Shown: piece by piece, positions 1-8,903 of the stretch
Layout: every line of letters begins with the position of its first letter
Numbering within the stretch: the first letter of the stretch is position 1
NCBI GenBank assembly: GCA_020631575.1
Contig: JAHDGX010000024.1
Location: 1-15,756, forward strand
Source: Candidatus Altimarinota bacterium
Lineage (GTDB): Bacteria > Patescibacteriota > Gracilibacteria > BD1-5 > UBA6164
Direction of reading: 5' to 3'
Length of the DNA stretch: 15,756 nucleotides
The notes under the pieces: model-generated
What the model was told of the DNA's origin: nothing
Databases searched by the model: none
The model's input: the letters and a program-made list of their open reading frames with translations, nothing else
Position numbers and translations under genes: made by a program

Positions 1-288
1 TACGCGAGTACCTTCATCATCATAAAAAGATACTATAAGTATCTTTGATCTCCATCTAATTAGTGCTTCATTATTTGGATAGGTGATTATGTCAGATGAA
101 AGCTTCGTTTGAATTATATCTAGAATCTCGAAATACCTATATTCAGACTCATCTTTGTAGTTTTCAATGATGGTATCTTTTGACCATATTCAAGAATCTT
201 CAAATGCTTCTTCAAAATAGTTTCTATATGCAGAGATATATTCATCAATGTTTTTGAGAGATGTTTCTGAAAGTTTAACATTAAACAT
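1..288 (-). CDS. RelE/ParE-like toxin, C-terminus cut by window edge
   Basis: The first 96 residues of a small protein (MFNVKLSETS...) run off the left edge of the window. The layout resembles RelE/ParE toxins: a first beta strand (FNVKLSE), two charged helices (about residues 9-30 and 48-64), then a basic strand pair ending RWRSKILIVSFYDDEGTRV (residues 78-96), like the R-x-R ... V-x-Y-x-D-D-x-G end of that family. Known members act as ribosome-dependent mRNA endonucleases or gyrase poisons. That function is family knowledge and is not shown here, because the missing C-terminus carries key residues. One TGA is read as Gly (residue 33). The ATG lies inside the last codons of the upstream small gene (8-nt overlap), typical of a translationally coupled antitoxin-toxin pair. 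It could instead be an unrelated small protein. Confidence 0.5.
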
Positions 289-412
289 TTTCTACATGCT
301 TATAATCTCCTTTTCTTTCTAGTTTAGTTCTTAGGATTTCAGCTTGCTGCCTGATGAATTCTTTTCCATGAGCTTTTGCTTCTTCTATTGTATATGTTTT
401 CTCTTCTGCCAT
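281..412 (-). CDS. Small putative antitoxin upstream of RelE/ParE-like protein
   Basis: A 43-residue protein starts MAEEKTYTIEEAKAHGKEF and ends KHVENV, highly charged and probably all helical. It has no recognisable DNA-binding domain. The size, charge and position directly before, and overlapping by 8 nt, a RelE/ParE-like gene suggest the antitoxin of a type II pair. Short antitoxins without a DNA-binding domain exist, so autoregulation is uncertain. The start is the only ATG in the frame, and a promoter candidate lies about 30-55 nt upstream. The call rests on context: by sequence alone this is a hypothetical small protein. Confidence 0.5.
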   Translation of the reverse strand: MAEEKTYTIEEAKAHGKEFIRQQAEILRTKLERKGDYKHVENV

Positions 413-440
413 AATATTTTTTATCTATATGTGTATATAG

Positions 441-468
441 AGTATATAAATATAATTATAAAATACAA
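441..468 (-). promoter_or_regulatory. Promoter candidate for the toxin-antitoxin pair
   Basis: On the minus strand, TTGTAT (463-468) and TATACT (441-446) are 16 nt apart, close to a sigma-70 -35/-10 pair. They would start transcription about 20 nt before the antitoxin ATG. The whole stretch is very AT-rich, so chance matches are likely. Confidence 0.3.
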
Positions 469-507
469 GTTTATTTTGAGATGGAGTAAGAAAAATCCCA
501 AAATAAC

Positions 508-535
508 TTGAAGAATAAAAAATATTATGTATAAA
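508..535 (+). promoter_or_regulatory. Promoter candidate for the 567 gene
   Basis: TTGAAG (508-513) and TATAAA (530-535) are separated by 16 nt and would place a start near 542, about 25 nt before the ATG at 567. Together with the minus-strand candidate this makes 413-566 a divergent promoter region. The match is by eye in AT-rich DNA. Confidence 0.3.
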
Positions 536-566
536 CATTTATATTTTTTATCTAACTTTCACTCTT

Positions 567-1661
567 ATGGATATTGACTTCGGGTCATTGAAATCAGATT
601 CCGATACAGTTTCTTGCGATAGAGCAGGACACTTTTTTGTGAAGAGTCCGATTATCAGAAGAGCACTCTGATCTATGTGGAACGAAGAGCATGAAGGTCG
701 TAGTCCTGCTGAAGTACTTGATCGCACACAAGATTTTGATATTTGTGATCCATGACATCTTGCTTTTCTAGAGCAACTCCTTGACCCAATAGATGATCGT
801 CAATCTATACGCCTTTTACTTGAATATTGTCGTGAATATGCCTTTTATTCGTGATATTATAGAAATAGTCATGTGGTTGACATACAAGAATCTTATAAAG
901 ATATTACTGCTTTTATTCTGACTTTAGACTGGTTAGAAAGAAATGTAAATACATATCAAAATATTTGATCACTCCTCTCAACGAAAGTTGCTACTATACT
1001 TGGCCAAGAAGATTTTAGTATTATTCCTCCTCAACATTATGAGAGTGTCCAAGATTACTATGACGAAGAAGATGATGAAGAGACTTGAGAGTTTGATAGC
1101 TTTGAAGTGTTATCCTATCTCCCACAGGCTGGTTTTAGTCCTATTGACCAAGAATGACAAGTAGTATATATAGCTAATCCCTATCCTCAGATTTGTGAAT
1201 ATGCTGAGGTGAAATTATTCTATGAAACTGATGGAGGAAAAGATGAGAGAATTATTATTAATAAGATCTGAAAACATCTTGTTTGATCAAATAGATATAA
1301 AGTATTGGCAGAAGATACAAGAAAGATCATTCATCATATAGATGATGTGTTTGATCACCTCAAGATTCAGTTTTATGATACAAAATATTTAAAAGAAGTA
1401 TGTGAAGACCTTGGTGTGCTACTGGATATCGAGAGCGAAACAGAGCTTGAGAAACAAGGAGATATGTTAGAAGAACAGCTCAAAAATCTCAGAGCTATAT
1501 ATGAAACAAGAGTTCAAGAATTAGAGAGTTGCGCGAAAAAGGAATCTCGAAAGAGTGATTCATCTCATTTAAGTAAAGTAGTTTTAATTTCCCAAGGGCA
1601 TGCGGATAAGTCAGTAAGTTGATGATGAAAAGAGAGAGTGAATTTAAAGGTGGTAAAGTAG
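567..1661 (+). CDS. Hypothetical protein with acidic linker and C-terminal coiled coil
   Basis: This 364-residue protein is recognised only with TGA as Gly; I know no family for it. It is soluble, with no signal peptide or membrane segment. The N-terminal half (about residues 1-150) is mixed and helical, with four cysteines in the first hundred residues or so. A very acidic linker follows at about residues 166-176 (YDEEDDEETGEFD), then a beta-rich part (about 185-240) and a helical region with a probable coiled coil at about 288-321 (LEKQGDMLEEQLKNL). The last 40 residues look unlike the rest: Ser/Lys/Gly-rich, with three TGA codons in a row. A +2 frame entered at an AG repeat near 1524-1529 would instead end naturally as ...LREKGISKEGFISFK at 1576, so the true C-terminus is in doubt. 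ATG 567 is the first in frame after the promoter candidate; no Shine-Dalgarno site is visible. It stands alone between the toxin-antitoxin pair and the rml operon. Confidence 0.65.
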
Positions 1662-1817
1662 GGGAGGATTAGGGAATATAATTTTCCATACCAGAAAAGG
1701 AAACTCCAAGAATACAACTTCGCATTGTTTGATCTGAGGGGAAATGATAAAAAAGAAGTTTGTGTTGATGTAGATTTACATATACTATGAATCTAAAAGT
1801 AAGAAATAATATATAGT
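1662..1817 (+). other. Gap before rmlB with a coding-like open tail
   Basis: This 156-nt stretch lies between the TAG of the upstream gene and the ATG of rmlB. The frame of the upstream gene stays open after its TAG until TAA at 1794-1796. It reads as protein-like sequence (for example LQEYNFALFDLRGNDKKEV), which suggests a decayed or read-through C-terminus. Another frame also gives a protein-like piece (FSIPEKETPRIQLRIVG). No convincing hairpin terminator was found. The rml promoter candidate lies in the last 60 nt. Confidence 0.4.
1760..1788 (+). promoter_or_regulatory. Promoter candidate for the rml operon
   Basis: TTGTGT (1760-1765) and TACTAT (1783-1788) are 17 nt apart and would start transcription near 1795, some 23 nt before rmlB. 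It is the best sigma-70-like match in the gap, judged by eye. Confidence 0.35.
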
Positions 1818-2768
1818 ATGAAACAAACAATTATTATCACATGATGAGCGTGATTCATCTGATCAAATTTTTTAAATAAATTTGTATTAAAATTTCCTGA
1901 AATAAAGTGGGTAAATATTGATGCATTAACTTACGCAGGGAAACTAGAAAATATAGATTCAGAGGTTGAAAAGGCTCATAACTATTCTTTTGAAAAAGTT
2001 GATATTAGAGATATAGACGCTTTGAGAAATGTGTATACCAAATATACACCAACTGACATTATACACTTTGCTGCAGAGTCACATGTGGATAATAGTATAA
2101 AAAATCCTACTATTTTTACAGAAACAAACGTAATAGGAACACAAAACTTACTAGACTTACATAGAGAATTTCAACTTAACAGGTTTCATCACATATCTAC
2201 GGATGAAGTATATGGAGACCTTCCAAATGGATGATTTTTTACTGAAAAAACTCCATTAAATCCTTCAAGTCCATATAGCTGTTCAAAGGCAAGTTCAGAT
2301 TTTTATGTAAAGGCATATGGAAGAACTTATAACATAGATTATACGATTACAAGATGTAGTAATAACTATGGTCCAAATCAAGATAAAGAGAAGCTCATTC
2401 CACATTTTTTTCAATTATTAAAAGACAACAAACCAGTAACAGTCTATGGAGACGGGAGCAATATACGTGACTGGTTATACGTCGAGGATCATTGTGATGC
2501 TATATGGGAAGTTTTTACCAAATCGGATAGTAAATGAATATATAATATTTGATGAAATAATGAGTACACAAACCTAGAAATAACGAAACTGATTTTACAA
2601 GAAATGTGAAAAGACGAAAGCTATATTTCGTATGTAGAAGATAGAAAATGACATGATGTACGTTATGCAATTGATGCTCAAAAGATACAAGATGATTTAT
2701 GATGGCTCCCTAAAATAAAGTTTGAAGAATGAATTGTTAAAACACTCGACTATTATAAAAATAAATAA
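1818..2768 (+). CDS. rmlB: dTDP-glucose 4,6-dehydratase
   Basis: Second enzyme of dTDP-L-rhamnose synthesis: it converts dTDP-glucose to dTDP-4-keto-6-deoxyglucose with bound NAD+ in the cytoplasm. The 316-residue protein is an extended short-chain dehydrogenase. It has the NAD loop TGGAGFIG at 8-15, HFAAESHVD at 83-91, the dehydratase triad T128-D129-E130 in HISTDEVYGD, the YxxxK pair Y153/K157 in PYSCSK, then TRCSNNYGP at 178-186 and the sugar-nucleotide site VYGDGSNIRDW at 209-219. Several of these glycines are TGA codons, which gives the strongest evidence for the recoded UGA. Length is slightly short of the usual 330-360. It is first in a tight B-A-C-D operon: 5 nt separate it from rmlA. 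No Shine-Dalgarno site is seen; the leader is A-rich. Function is near certain from the motifs and neighbours. Confidence 0.96.
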
Positions 2769-2773
2769 ATTTT

Positions 2774-3655
2774 ATGAAATGAATTATACTCGCAGGAGGT
2801 AGTGGGACAAGGCTATATCCTGTTACTCAGGCAATATCTAAGCAACTCATGCCAATCTATGATAAGCCGATGATTTATTATCCATTATCTACTCTTCTCA
2901 TAGCTGGAATAAAAGATATTCTTATCATCACTACTCCAGAAGACAATGAAAGCTTTAAAAGACTTTTATGAGATGGCTCACAATGGTGAATCAATCTAAA
3001 ATATGCTATTCAACCAAGTCCAGATGGTCTCGCGCAGGCTTTTATTATCTGAGAAAACTTTATTGGGAACGATGATGTATGTCTGGTTCTCTGAGATAAC
3101 TTATTTTATGGCCAAGGGCTTTCATGAATGCTTCAAAAGTCAGTAAGGACTGTAAAAGATGAGAAAAAATCAGTTGTTTTTGGCTACGAAGTGAGTGATC
3201 CAGAAAGATATGGGGTTGTTGAGTTTGATAATAATAAAAACGCTCTTTCAATAGAAGAAAAACCAGAGCATCCAAAATCTAATCACGCTGTTGTATGACT
3301 CTATTTTTATACGAATGAAGTAGTAAAAATAGCAAAAAATGTAAAACCGAGTCACAGATGAGAGTTAGAAATAACTTCAGTAAATGAAAAATATCTCGAA
3401 GAATGAAAATTAAAAGTTGAACTGATGAATAGAGGATATGCGTGGCTTGATACTGGAACCCACGAGAGCATGTTAGAAGCGAGTAATTTTATAGAAATTA
3501 TTGAAAAAAGGCAAGGACTCAAAGTATCATGTATAGAAGAAATAGTATGGAGAAATTGATATATTGATGATCTACAATTAGAAAAACTGGCACAACCCTT
3601 GAAAAAAAATAAATATTGAAAATATTTACTAAATCTTATAAAGAAGAATGTTTAA
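2774..3655 (+). CDS. rmlA: Glucose-1-phosphate thymidylyltransferase
   Basis: First enzyme of the dTDP-rhamnose pathway, joining glucose-1-phosphate and dTTP to give dTDP-glucose and pyrophosphate. The 293 residues match the usual length of the short RmlA type. Visible motifs are the nucleotide-binding start GIILAGGSGTRLYP at 3-16, KQLMPIYDKPMIYYP at 23-37, the metal-binding LGDN at 106-109 (D108), EEKP at 161-164, VVGLYFY at 173-179, RGELEIT at 195-201 and the second metal-binding D226 in AWLDTGTH. The first glycine (G3) is TGA. Its 3' end overlaps rmlC by 8 nt, so the two are probably translationally coupled. The product feeds RmlB, encoded just upstream. Confidence 0.97.
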
Positions 3656-4217
3656 ATTCGTAAAAACAGATATTCCTGAAGTTATTCTTATTGAACCTCA
3701 AGTATTCTGAGATGATAGATGATTTTTTATGGAGACCTATTCACGTAGAGAATTTATAGAAAATTGAATTGACTGTAGTTTCGTACAAGATAACCATTCT
3801 AAATCTAAAAAAGGGGTATTTAGAGGATTTCATTTCCAAACAAAAAATACTCAAGCAAAACTTGTAAGAGTTGTTTCATGAGCCGTACTTGATTTTGCTA
3901 TTGATCTAAGAAAAACTTCAAACACATATTGAAAATTTGTGGTAGAAGAACTTTCTGCAAGAAATAAAAGACAATTATTTGTCCCTCAATGATTTGCGCA
4001 CTGATTCTTGACTCTGGAGGATGATACAGAATTTGTGTACAAATGTGATAATTATTATTCTCCAGAGTTTGATGGGGGAATAATGTATTCTGATCCTTCA
4101 CTCTCAATAGATTTTGAAGAAATTAAAGAAAAGTACAAAATAGAAGAATTATCATTTTCTGAAAAGGATCAAAAGCATCCCACTATAGAAGAATTTTATT
4201 CTGATAATCCCTTTTAA
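3648..4217 (+). CDS. rmlC: dTDP-4-dehydrorhamnose 3,5-epimerase
   Basis: Third step: epimerises dTDP-4-keto-6-deoxyglucose at C3 and C5. The 189-residue cupin has the family pattern in order: the N-terminal strand VILIEPQVFGDDRGFF at 12-27, QDNHSKSKKGVFRGFHFQ at 47-64 with the catalytic His at H62, LVRVVSGAVLDFAIDLR at 72-88, the cupin strand FVPQGFAHGFLTL at 111-123 and EFVYKCDNYYSPE at 128-140. The family usually has RGLHYQ where this protein has RGFHFQ, a conservative change. The start ATG overlaps the rmlA stop and a Gly-rich run of TGA codons (G21, G25) follows. One nucleotide separates its TAA from the rmlD ATG. Confidence 0.96.
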
Positions 4218-4218
4218 G

Positions 4219-5070
4219 ATGAAAAAAGTTCTCATCACGGGGTGAAGATGAATGCTAGCGTATGACTTTACGAAACTTTTTTCTGACAGATATGAACTAG
4301 TTTCTCTCAGCTCATCCGATTTGGATATAAAGAATTTTCAAGAAGTAGAAAGAAAAGTGTCTGAAATACAACCAGATGTTATTATAAATTGCGCAGCATA
4401 TACAAAAGTAGATGATGCCGAAGATATAGGAATGAAAGATAACTATGATGTAAATTCTTTATGAGTATACAATCTCGCAAAAGTATCCAGTACTATGGAT
4501 ATAGACTTTATAACAATATCAACTGATTATGTTTTTTTTGGAGATACTGAGAAATGATATGTCGAAACTCAAAATGAACATCCTATCAATCAATACGGTA
4601 TGGCAAAGTATTTGTGAGAAAAATTGGCTCTTTGAGAAAATAAAAACTCTATAATTGTTAGAACCAGCTGGTTGTATTGATGAGGAATGAGTTATAAGAA
4701 CTTTGTAAACACGATGATACAGCTTGGAAGCAAACTTGATTCGCTAAAAATAATCAATGATCAATATTGAAACCCAACAAATTGTAAGGATCTAAGTATC
4801 GCGATATGAGAACTATTAGAAAATATTGAAAAATATAGATGACAAAAATTACATTTTTCAAATACTACAGAAAACCATGGGATTACTTGGTATGATTTTG
4901 CACAAGAGATTTTTTCTCAAAATGCTATCTCAGTTGAAGCTATTCCTTGTACATCCTCTGAATTTCCTACAAAAGCATCAAGACCAAGCTATAGTAAATT
5001 GATAAATAATAGTGATATACAATTAAGGAATTGGAAAGAGGGTTTGAAGGATTATTTAGATAATTTATAA
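4219..5070 (+). CDS. rmlD: dTDP-4-dehydrorhamnose reductase
   Basis: Last step of dTDP-L-rhamnose synthesis: NAD(P)H-dependent reduction of dTDP-4-keto-rhamnose. The 283 residues match the family length. It is an extended short-chain dehydrogenase with the nucleotide loop ITGGRGML at 6-13, CAAYTKVDDAE at 58-68, STDYVFFG at 101-108, the YxxxK pair Y126/K130 in QYGMAKYLGE, VRTSWLYG at 147-154 and the C-terminal RPSYSKL at 255-261. The usual STDYVFDG has F107 in place of Asp, encoded within a run of eight T; the reading frame stays intact. The motif and the operon position make the identification firm. It is 3 nt upstream of the flippase gene. Confidence 0.94.
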
Positions 5071-5073
5071 AAG

Positions 5074-6330
5074 ATGTTTTTTAACCTTCTGAACAGTAAG
5101 TTTATTAAAAACTATTTTTGGATAGCTTGTGCAGAAATAGCTTCAAAATGAATTAATATTTTTCTTCCAGTTGTAATAGCAAACTTTTACTGATTAGAAA
5201 TTTTTGGAATATATAGTTTTGCTCTATCATTATGAATATTATTTTTAGTCTTTTCTGATTTAGGTCTTACCCAATTGTTTATAAGAGAAGTTGCGAAAAA
5301 TAAAGATCAAAAAAATACAGAAAAATTATTTATTCTTTTTTTTCGTCTTAAACTTATTCTTTCCATTATATGCATAGTCTGACTTTTAATATTTTACTTA
5401 ATTTTTCCTTCTCTTCCAGTAGCACTAATAGCTATATTAAGCTGTGTTTATATAGTTAACTCATTTATTGAATTTATTCGATGAATTTACCGATGAAGAG
5501 AAAAAAGTCTTTGAGAAGCTATTATTCGCTTAGTTTATTCTATAACTATTATATGAGTACTATGTCCAGTAATACTGTATGCTAAAATCTCTATTTTAGA
5601 ATTTAGTTTACTTTTTTTATTACTTCATGTTATATTTTTATGATCTCTTTTGATATATATATTTAAATATACAATAAAGCCTACAAGCTTTCAAAAAAGT
5701 GAAATAAATTTTAGATTATTCAGAAATAGTATAACAACATCATATCCTTTTGCTATAAGTGCATTAGTAGTGATGTTGTATTATTATATAGATACAATTA
5801 TTTTGAAATTATTCGTGAACTATGAAGAGATATGAATTTATTCAGCCGCGTATAGAATAGTATTGATCTTTATTGCACCTATATCAATCAGTGTGCATGC
5901 TTTGTTTCCAGTTTTTTCTAGGCTTTTTGTTGTAGATAGGAATACACTTTCAAGACTTATAAAAAAAATTTCATGCATAATATTTATTATTTCTATTTTA
6001 TTTGTCCCAATATTAGTAATATTTTCTCTAAATATAGCAAATATTATATATGGAGAGCTACTTAATTGAAATATATTAGTTTTACAGATATTATTAAGCT
6101 CACTTTTTTTTCTATATTTATGAGGAATATATGGTACAGCCATTCAATCTTCAGAAAGACAAAAACTATACATGAAAGTGTCAATATGTGGACTTATGCT
6201 AAATATATTAGGAAACTTTTTATTTATCCCATACTATGGAATTACAGGAGCAGCAATATCTACTCTTCTAACTGAAATTTTAGTGTCTGGTTGATATTAT
6301 TATAATTATCATCGAATTCATAAAGTATAA
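5074..6330 (+). CDS. Wzx-type polysaccharide flippase
   Basis: A 418-residue integral membrane protein with about a dozen hydrophobic segments, typical of the MATE-like polysaccharide transporter superfamily (Wzx/RfbX). The N-terminus NYFWIACAEIASKGINIFL and the GLEIFGIYSFALSLGILF that follows match the amphipathic start and first loop of such flippases; YYYIDTIILKLF near residue 240 and GIYSAAYRI match the conserved middle segment. Family members move undecaprenyl-linked sugar units across the membrane, so it probably exports the glycan made by the neighbouring transferases. The substrate cannot be read from sequence. It follows rmlD by 3 nt and probably ends the operon. Its last 71 nt overlap the end of the convergent membrane gene. 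The coding sequence is strikingly AT-rich, with Leu mostly TTA. Confidence 0.88.
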
Positions 6331-7927
6331 AATCGTCATTTTCGTATATATTTTTAAATCACTCCTCATTTTTTAAACTTTTGTAGAAGTAACTACTTTC
6401 TAATATGCTTCACCAATTTCTAAATTCTGTAAAAACCGATTTCTTAAAAACAAGAGTATACTTCCAACCCTTTTCTTTATAATTGGGTAAGTATTTTTGA
6501 AAATCATCTTCTGATAAAAAATTAAGCCTGAAATCCCAGAAGGTTTTCATTTCAGATTGAAAAGGAAATTCTTGAGAATTATTATGAAGGATTAATTTAG
6601 TGGAATCTATATTTTCATCAGTTTTAAGAAAGTAAAGTAATTTTTTTAATGAATCATTATCACTTTTTTTAACGCGAAAATATGTGATATCTAGGAAAGA
6701 TTTTTGTGATTGAGTATATGTAAAGGTATTGATAAAAAACATACTACATAATAAACAAAGTACAATTATTTTTAATGAGTTGTTCTTTGTACTATATGAT
6801 AATCAATATAACCATAAAAAAGTTAACATGATACTTATAATCAATGAATATTCAATCCTAGAGGTCATTTTGTATGGAATAAAGCCTCCAATCAATGATA
6901 ATAAAACAATAGTAAAAAGTTTTTTGTTATTTGAGAAAAGTTTTCATATTCATACAATCGCAAAAATAGTTAAAATTAGGACAATATTATTGTGCTGCTT
7001 CATTGCAGCAGGTAAATTAGAATATGTTAAAAAGAATAAATTTTCAATAAATCAGAGGTCTATTTGATCCAATCATCTATTAATGGAGTAATAATGTCTT
7101 GCACTTATTTTATTTAAATAGTCAATATTTACTATATTATCAATTTCTGTTTGCCAAGACTCAATTTCAAAGTGACGTGGCTTAAAAATATGCTTATCTA
7201 TATAAGGCCATCATTGAATTGTCTGTGTGCTGATAGTTCATGTATTATTTATTTGCCAGAATAAAAGTGGTAATATTCATATTAAAATTACTATAGATGA
7301 AGCTATAATTTTTTTAAAATGTCAATATTTAATGGTTAGAAAGAATATATATAAATATAGTAATGGATACACAAAGTAGAATAATTGTTTTGTTCCAAAT
7401 CAAAATATTGAGAAAGCAATAAATAAAACTAAGTATTTTGCATTTTGTGTCTGGCTATATCTATATACTGTAGCTATAATTAATAATACTGCAAAAGTGA
7501 GAATTATGTTATTATTTCATCCTGCAACATAAAATCCTGAATTTAAGAGTAATAATGGAAATATACTATAATATATTTTTTTATTAGTGAACAATAAGGA
7601 GAACAATAAAATTATAGAAAAACCAATAATTGCATCTATTACATACGATGTCTTTGTTTCAAAAAAACCATAAAGCAATCCTCAAAGTGTATGGTATAAA
7701 GGAGGATAATTTAAAGAAAATTGTTGAATTCTAGGGAAACCGTAATGTCAAAATAGATAATCATGCAAATATGTAATCGTGCTATTTTCATAATTTTGCT
7801 TAAAAAACTGTGTATGATAACTACCATCACCAGACAAAGGTGTATTATATATCCAAAGAAACTGTAATGTAATAAAAATGAGACCTCAAAATATAAGTAT
7901 GAGTAAATGTATATTTTTATTTTTCAT
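6260..7927 (-). CDS. GT-C-type membrane glycosyltransferase (ArnT/PMT-like)
   Basis: A 555-residue polytopic membrane protein with about ten hydrophobic segments in the first 400 residues and a soluble, charged C-terminal domain. The layout is that of GT-C enzymes, which use polyprenyl-phosphate sugars outside the membrane. After the first helix comes a short loop with SGDGSYH (residues 32-38), in the place of the catalytic Asp motif, followed by SLNYPPLYH at 71-79, a pattern seen in the ArnT/PMT group. Donor and acceptor are unknown; a glycan polymerase role is also possible. The start ATG is preceded by an in-frame TAA and overlaps the upstream GT2 gene by 11 nt. Its 3' end runs into the flippase gene on the other strand. 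It is the last gene of the minus operon, and almost every third Gly or more is TGA. Confidence 0.7.
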
Positions 7928-8903
7928 AAATATAGTTTTTTAGTATATATATTTTTTTCTGACTTTTTCTGTATTTAATTAGAGATGGTAACTCTAACAA
8001 TACAGTAAATCGAGATTTTATGATTATCAAAATTAATCAAAATACATTCTTTAAAATTTGCTTTTGTTGTTTATCTATTTTTGTTTCTCATCACTTTGAT
8101 GACATTATTCACTTATAGACAAATTCTAGCGAATAATATGATTCAAAGATAATATTTTTTAGTGGATAATATTTAATTAAATTTCTTAGTCTATTTCTTT
8201 CAATTAAATAATATTTTTTTAATGGAAATCTTTTAGAAGTATTTCCATGTTTGTGGTAACAAACAGCTTCAGGAAAATAAAAGGCTTTATATCAATTAAT
8301 TCTTGCCCTTATAGCTAGATCTAAATCTTCTAAGTATGCAAAGTATGTTTCATCAAAAAAGTATCATAATTTTTTGATGGCAGATTTTTTATAGAATGCT
8401 GCTCATGCACAGGGTCAAAAAATTTCAACTACTTCTTGATAATTTCATTGATCTTCTCATTTTCAAATGTTATATCAATTTCAATTTTTCAAGATTCATA
8501 TTCATATTGTGTTTATCTTACTTTTATCTGAATATAGGAGCATTTTAGTATTTATAGCATAAACATCATCAGTGGAATTATCTAAATAATCAACAGCATT
8601 ATTAATAAAATTTGATGTCAATTCAATATCATTATTGAGAGTTAATATGTATTTTCAGTTTGATACTTCATATCCTTTATTATTTGGTCAAGCAAAGCCA
8701 TTATTTTTTTTGAGTTCTATAATTTTGATGTTATGTATAGTTTTTTTAGCATATTCTATACTTCAATCAGTTGATCAATTATCTACAAGTATCACTTCGT
8801 AATTTGTGTATGATTGCGAATTAATACTTGGAAGAGATATTTTTAAATCTTCTATTCCATTCCAATTTGCTATTATAATACTAAGAGTTGGTTGTTGTTT
8901 CAT
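7917..8903 (-). CDS. GT2 glycosyltransferase, rhamnosyltransferase-like (WbbL group)
   Basis: A 328-residue GT-A fold enzyme of family 2. Visible motifs are SIIIANWNG at 8-16, ILVDNGSTDGS at 38-48, the NNGFAGPNNKGY loop at 67-78 (the N-x-GF-a-x-x-N-x-G pattern common in WbbL-type rhamnosyltransferases), the DxD-like LNNDIE at 89-94, and GPCAGAAFYKKSA followed by FDETYFAYLEDLDLAIRA, which carries the acceptor-side ED. It probably adds a rhamnose from the dTDP-rhamnose made by the rml operon opposite, on the cytoplasmic side of the membrane. Many of its glycines are TGA, including both in DNGSTDG. The start overlaps the GT4 gene by 23 nt. Rhamnose specificity is inferred from motif and context only. 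Confidence 0.85.

Noticed and set aside
1672..1687. Possible terminator hairpin after the 567 gene (GGAA ... TTCC)
   Set aside because: Only four base pairs around a seven-base loop, and no T tract follows.
5838..6275. Open frames on the minus strand (5838-6143) and in a second plus frame (6066-6275)
   Set aside because: They overlap the flippase gene, whose own frame is continuous with code 25 and has the expected membrane pattern.
6729..7067. A 112-codon plus-strand open frame
   Set aside because: Antisense to the GT-C-like membrane gene, with no recognisable features; AT-rich DNA with few stops gives such frames by chance.
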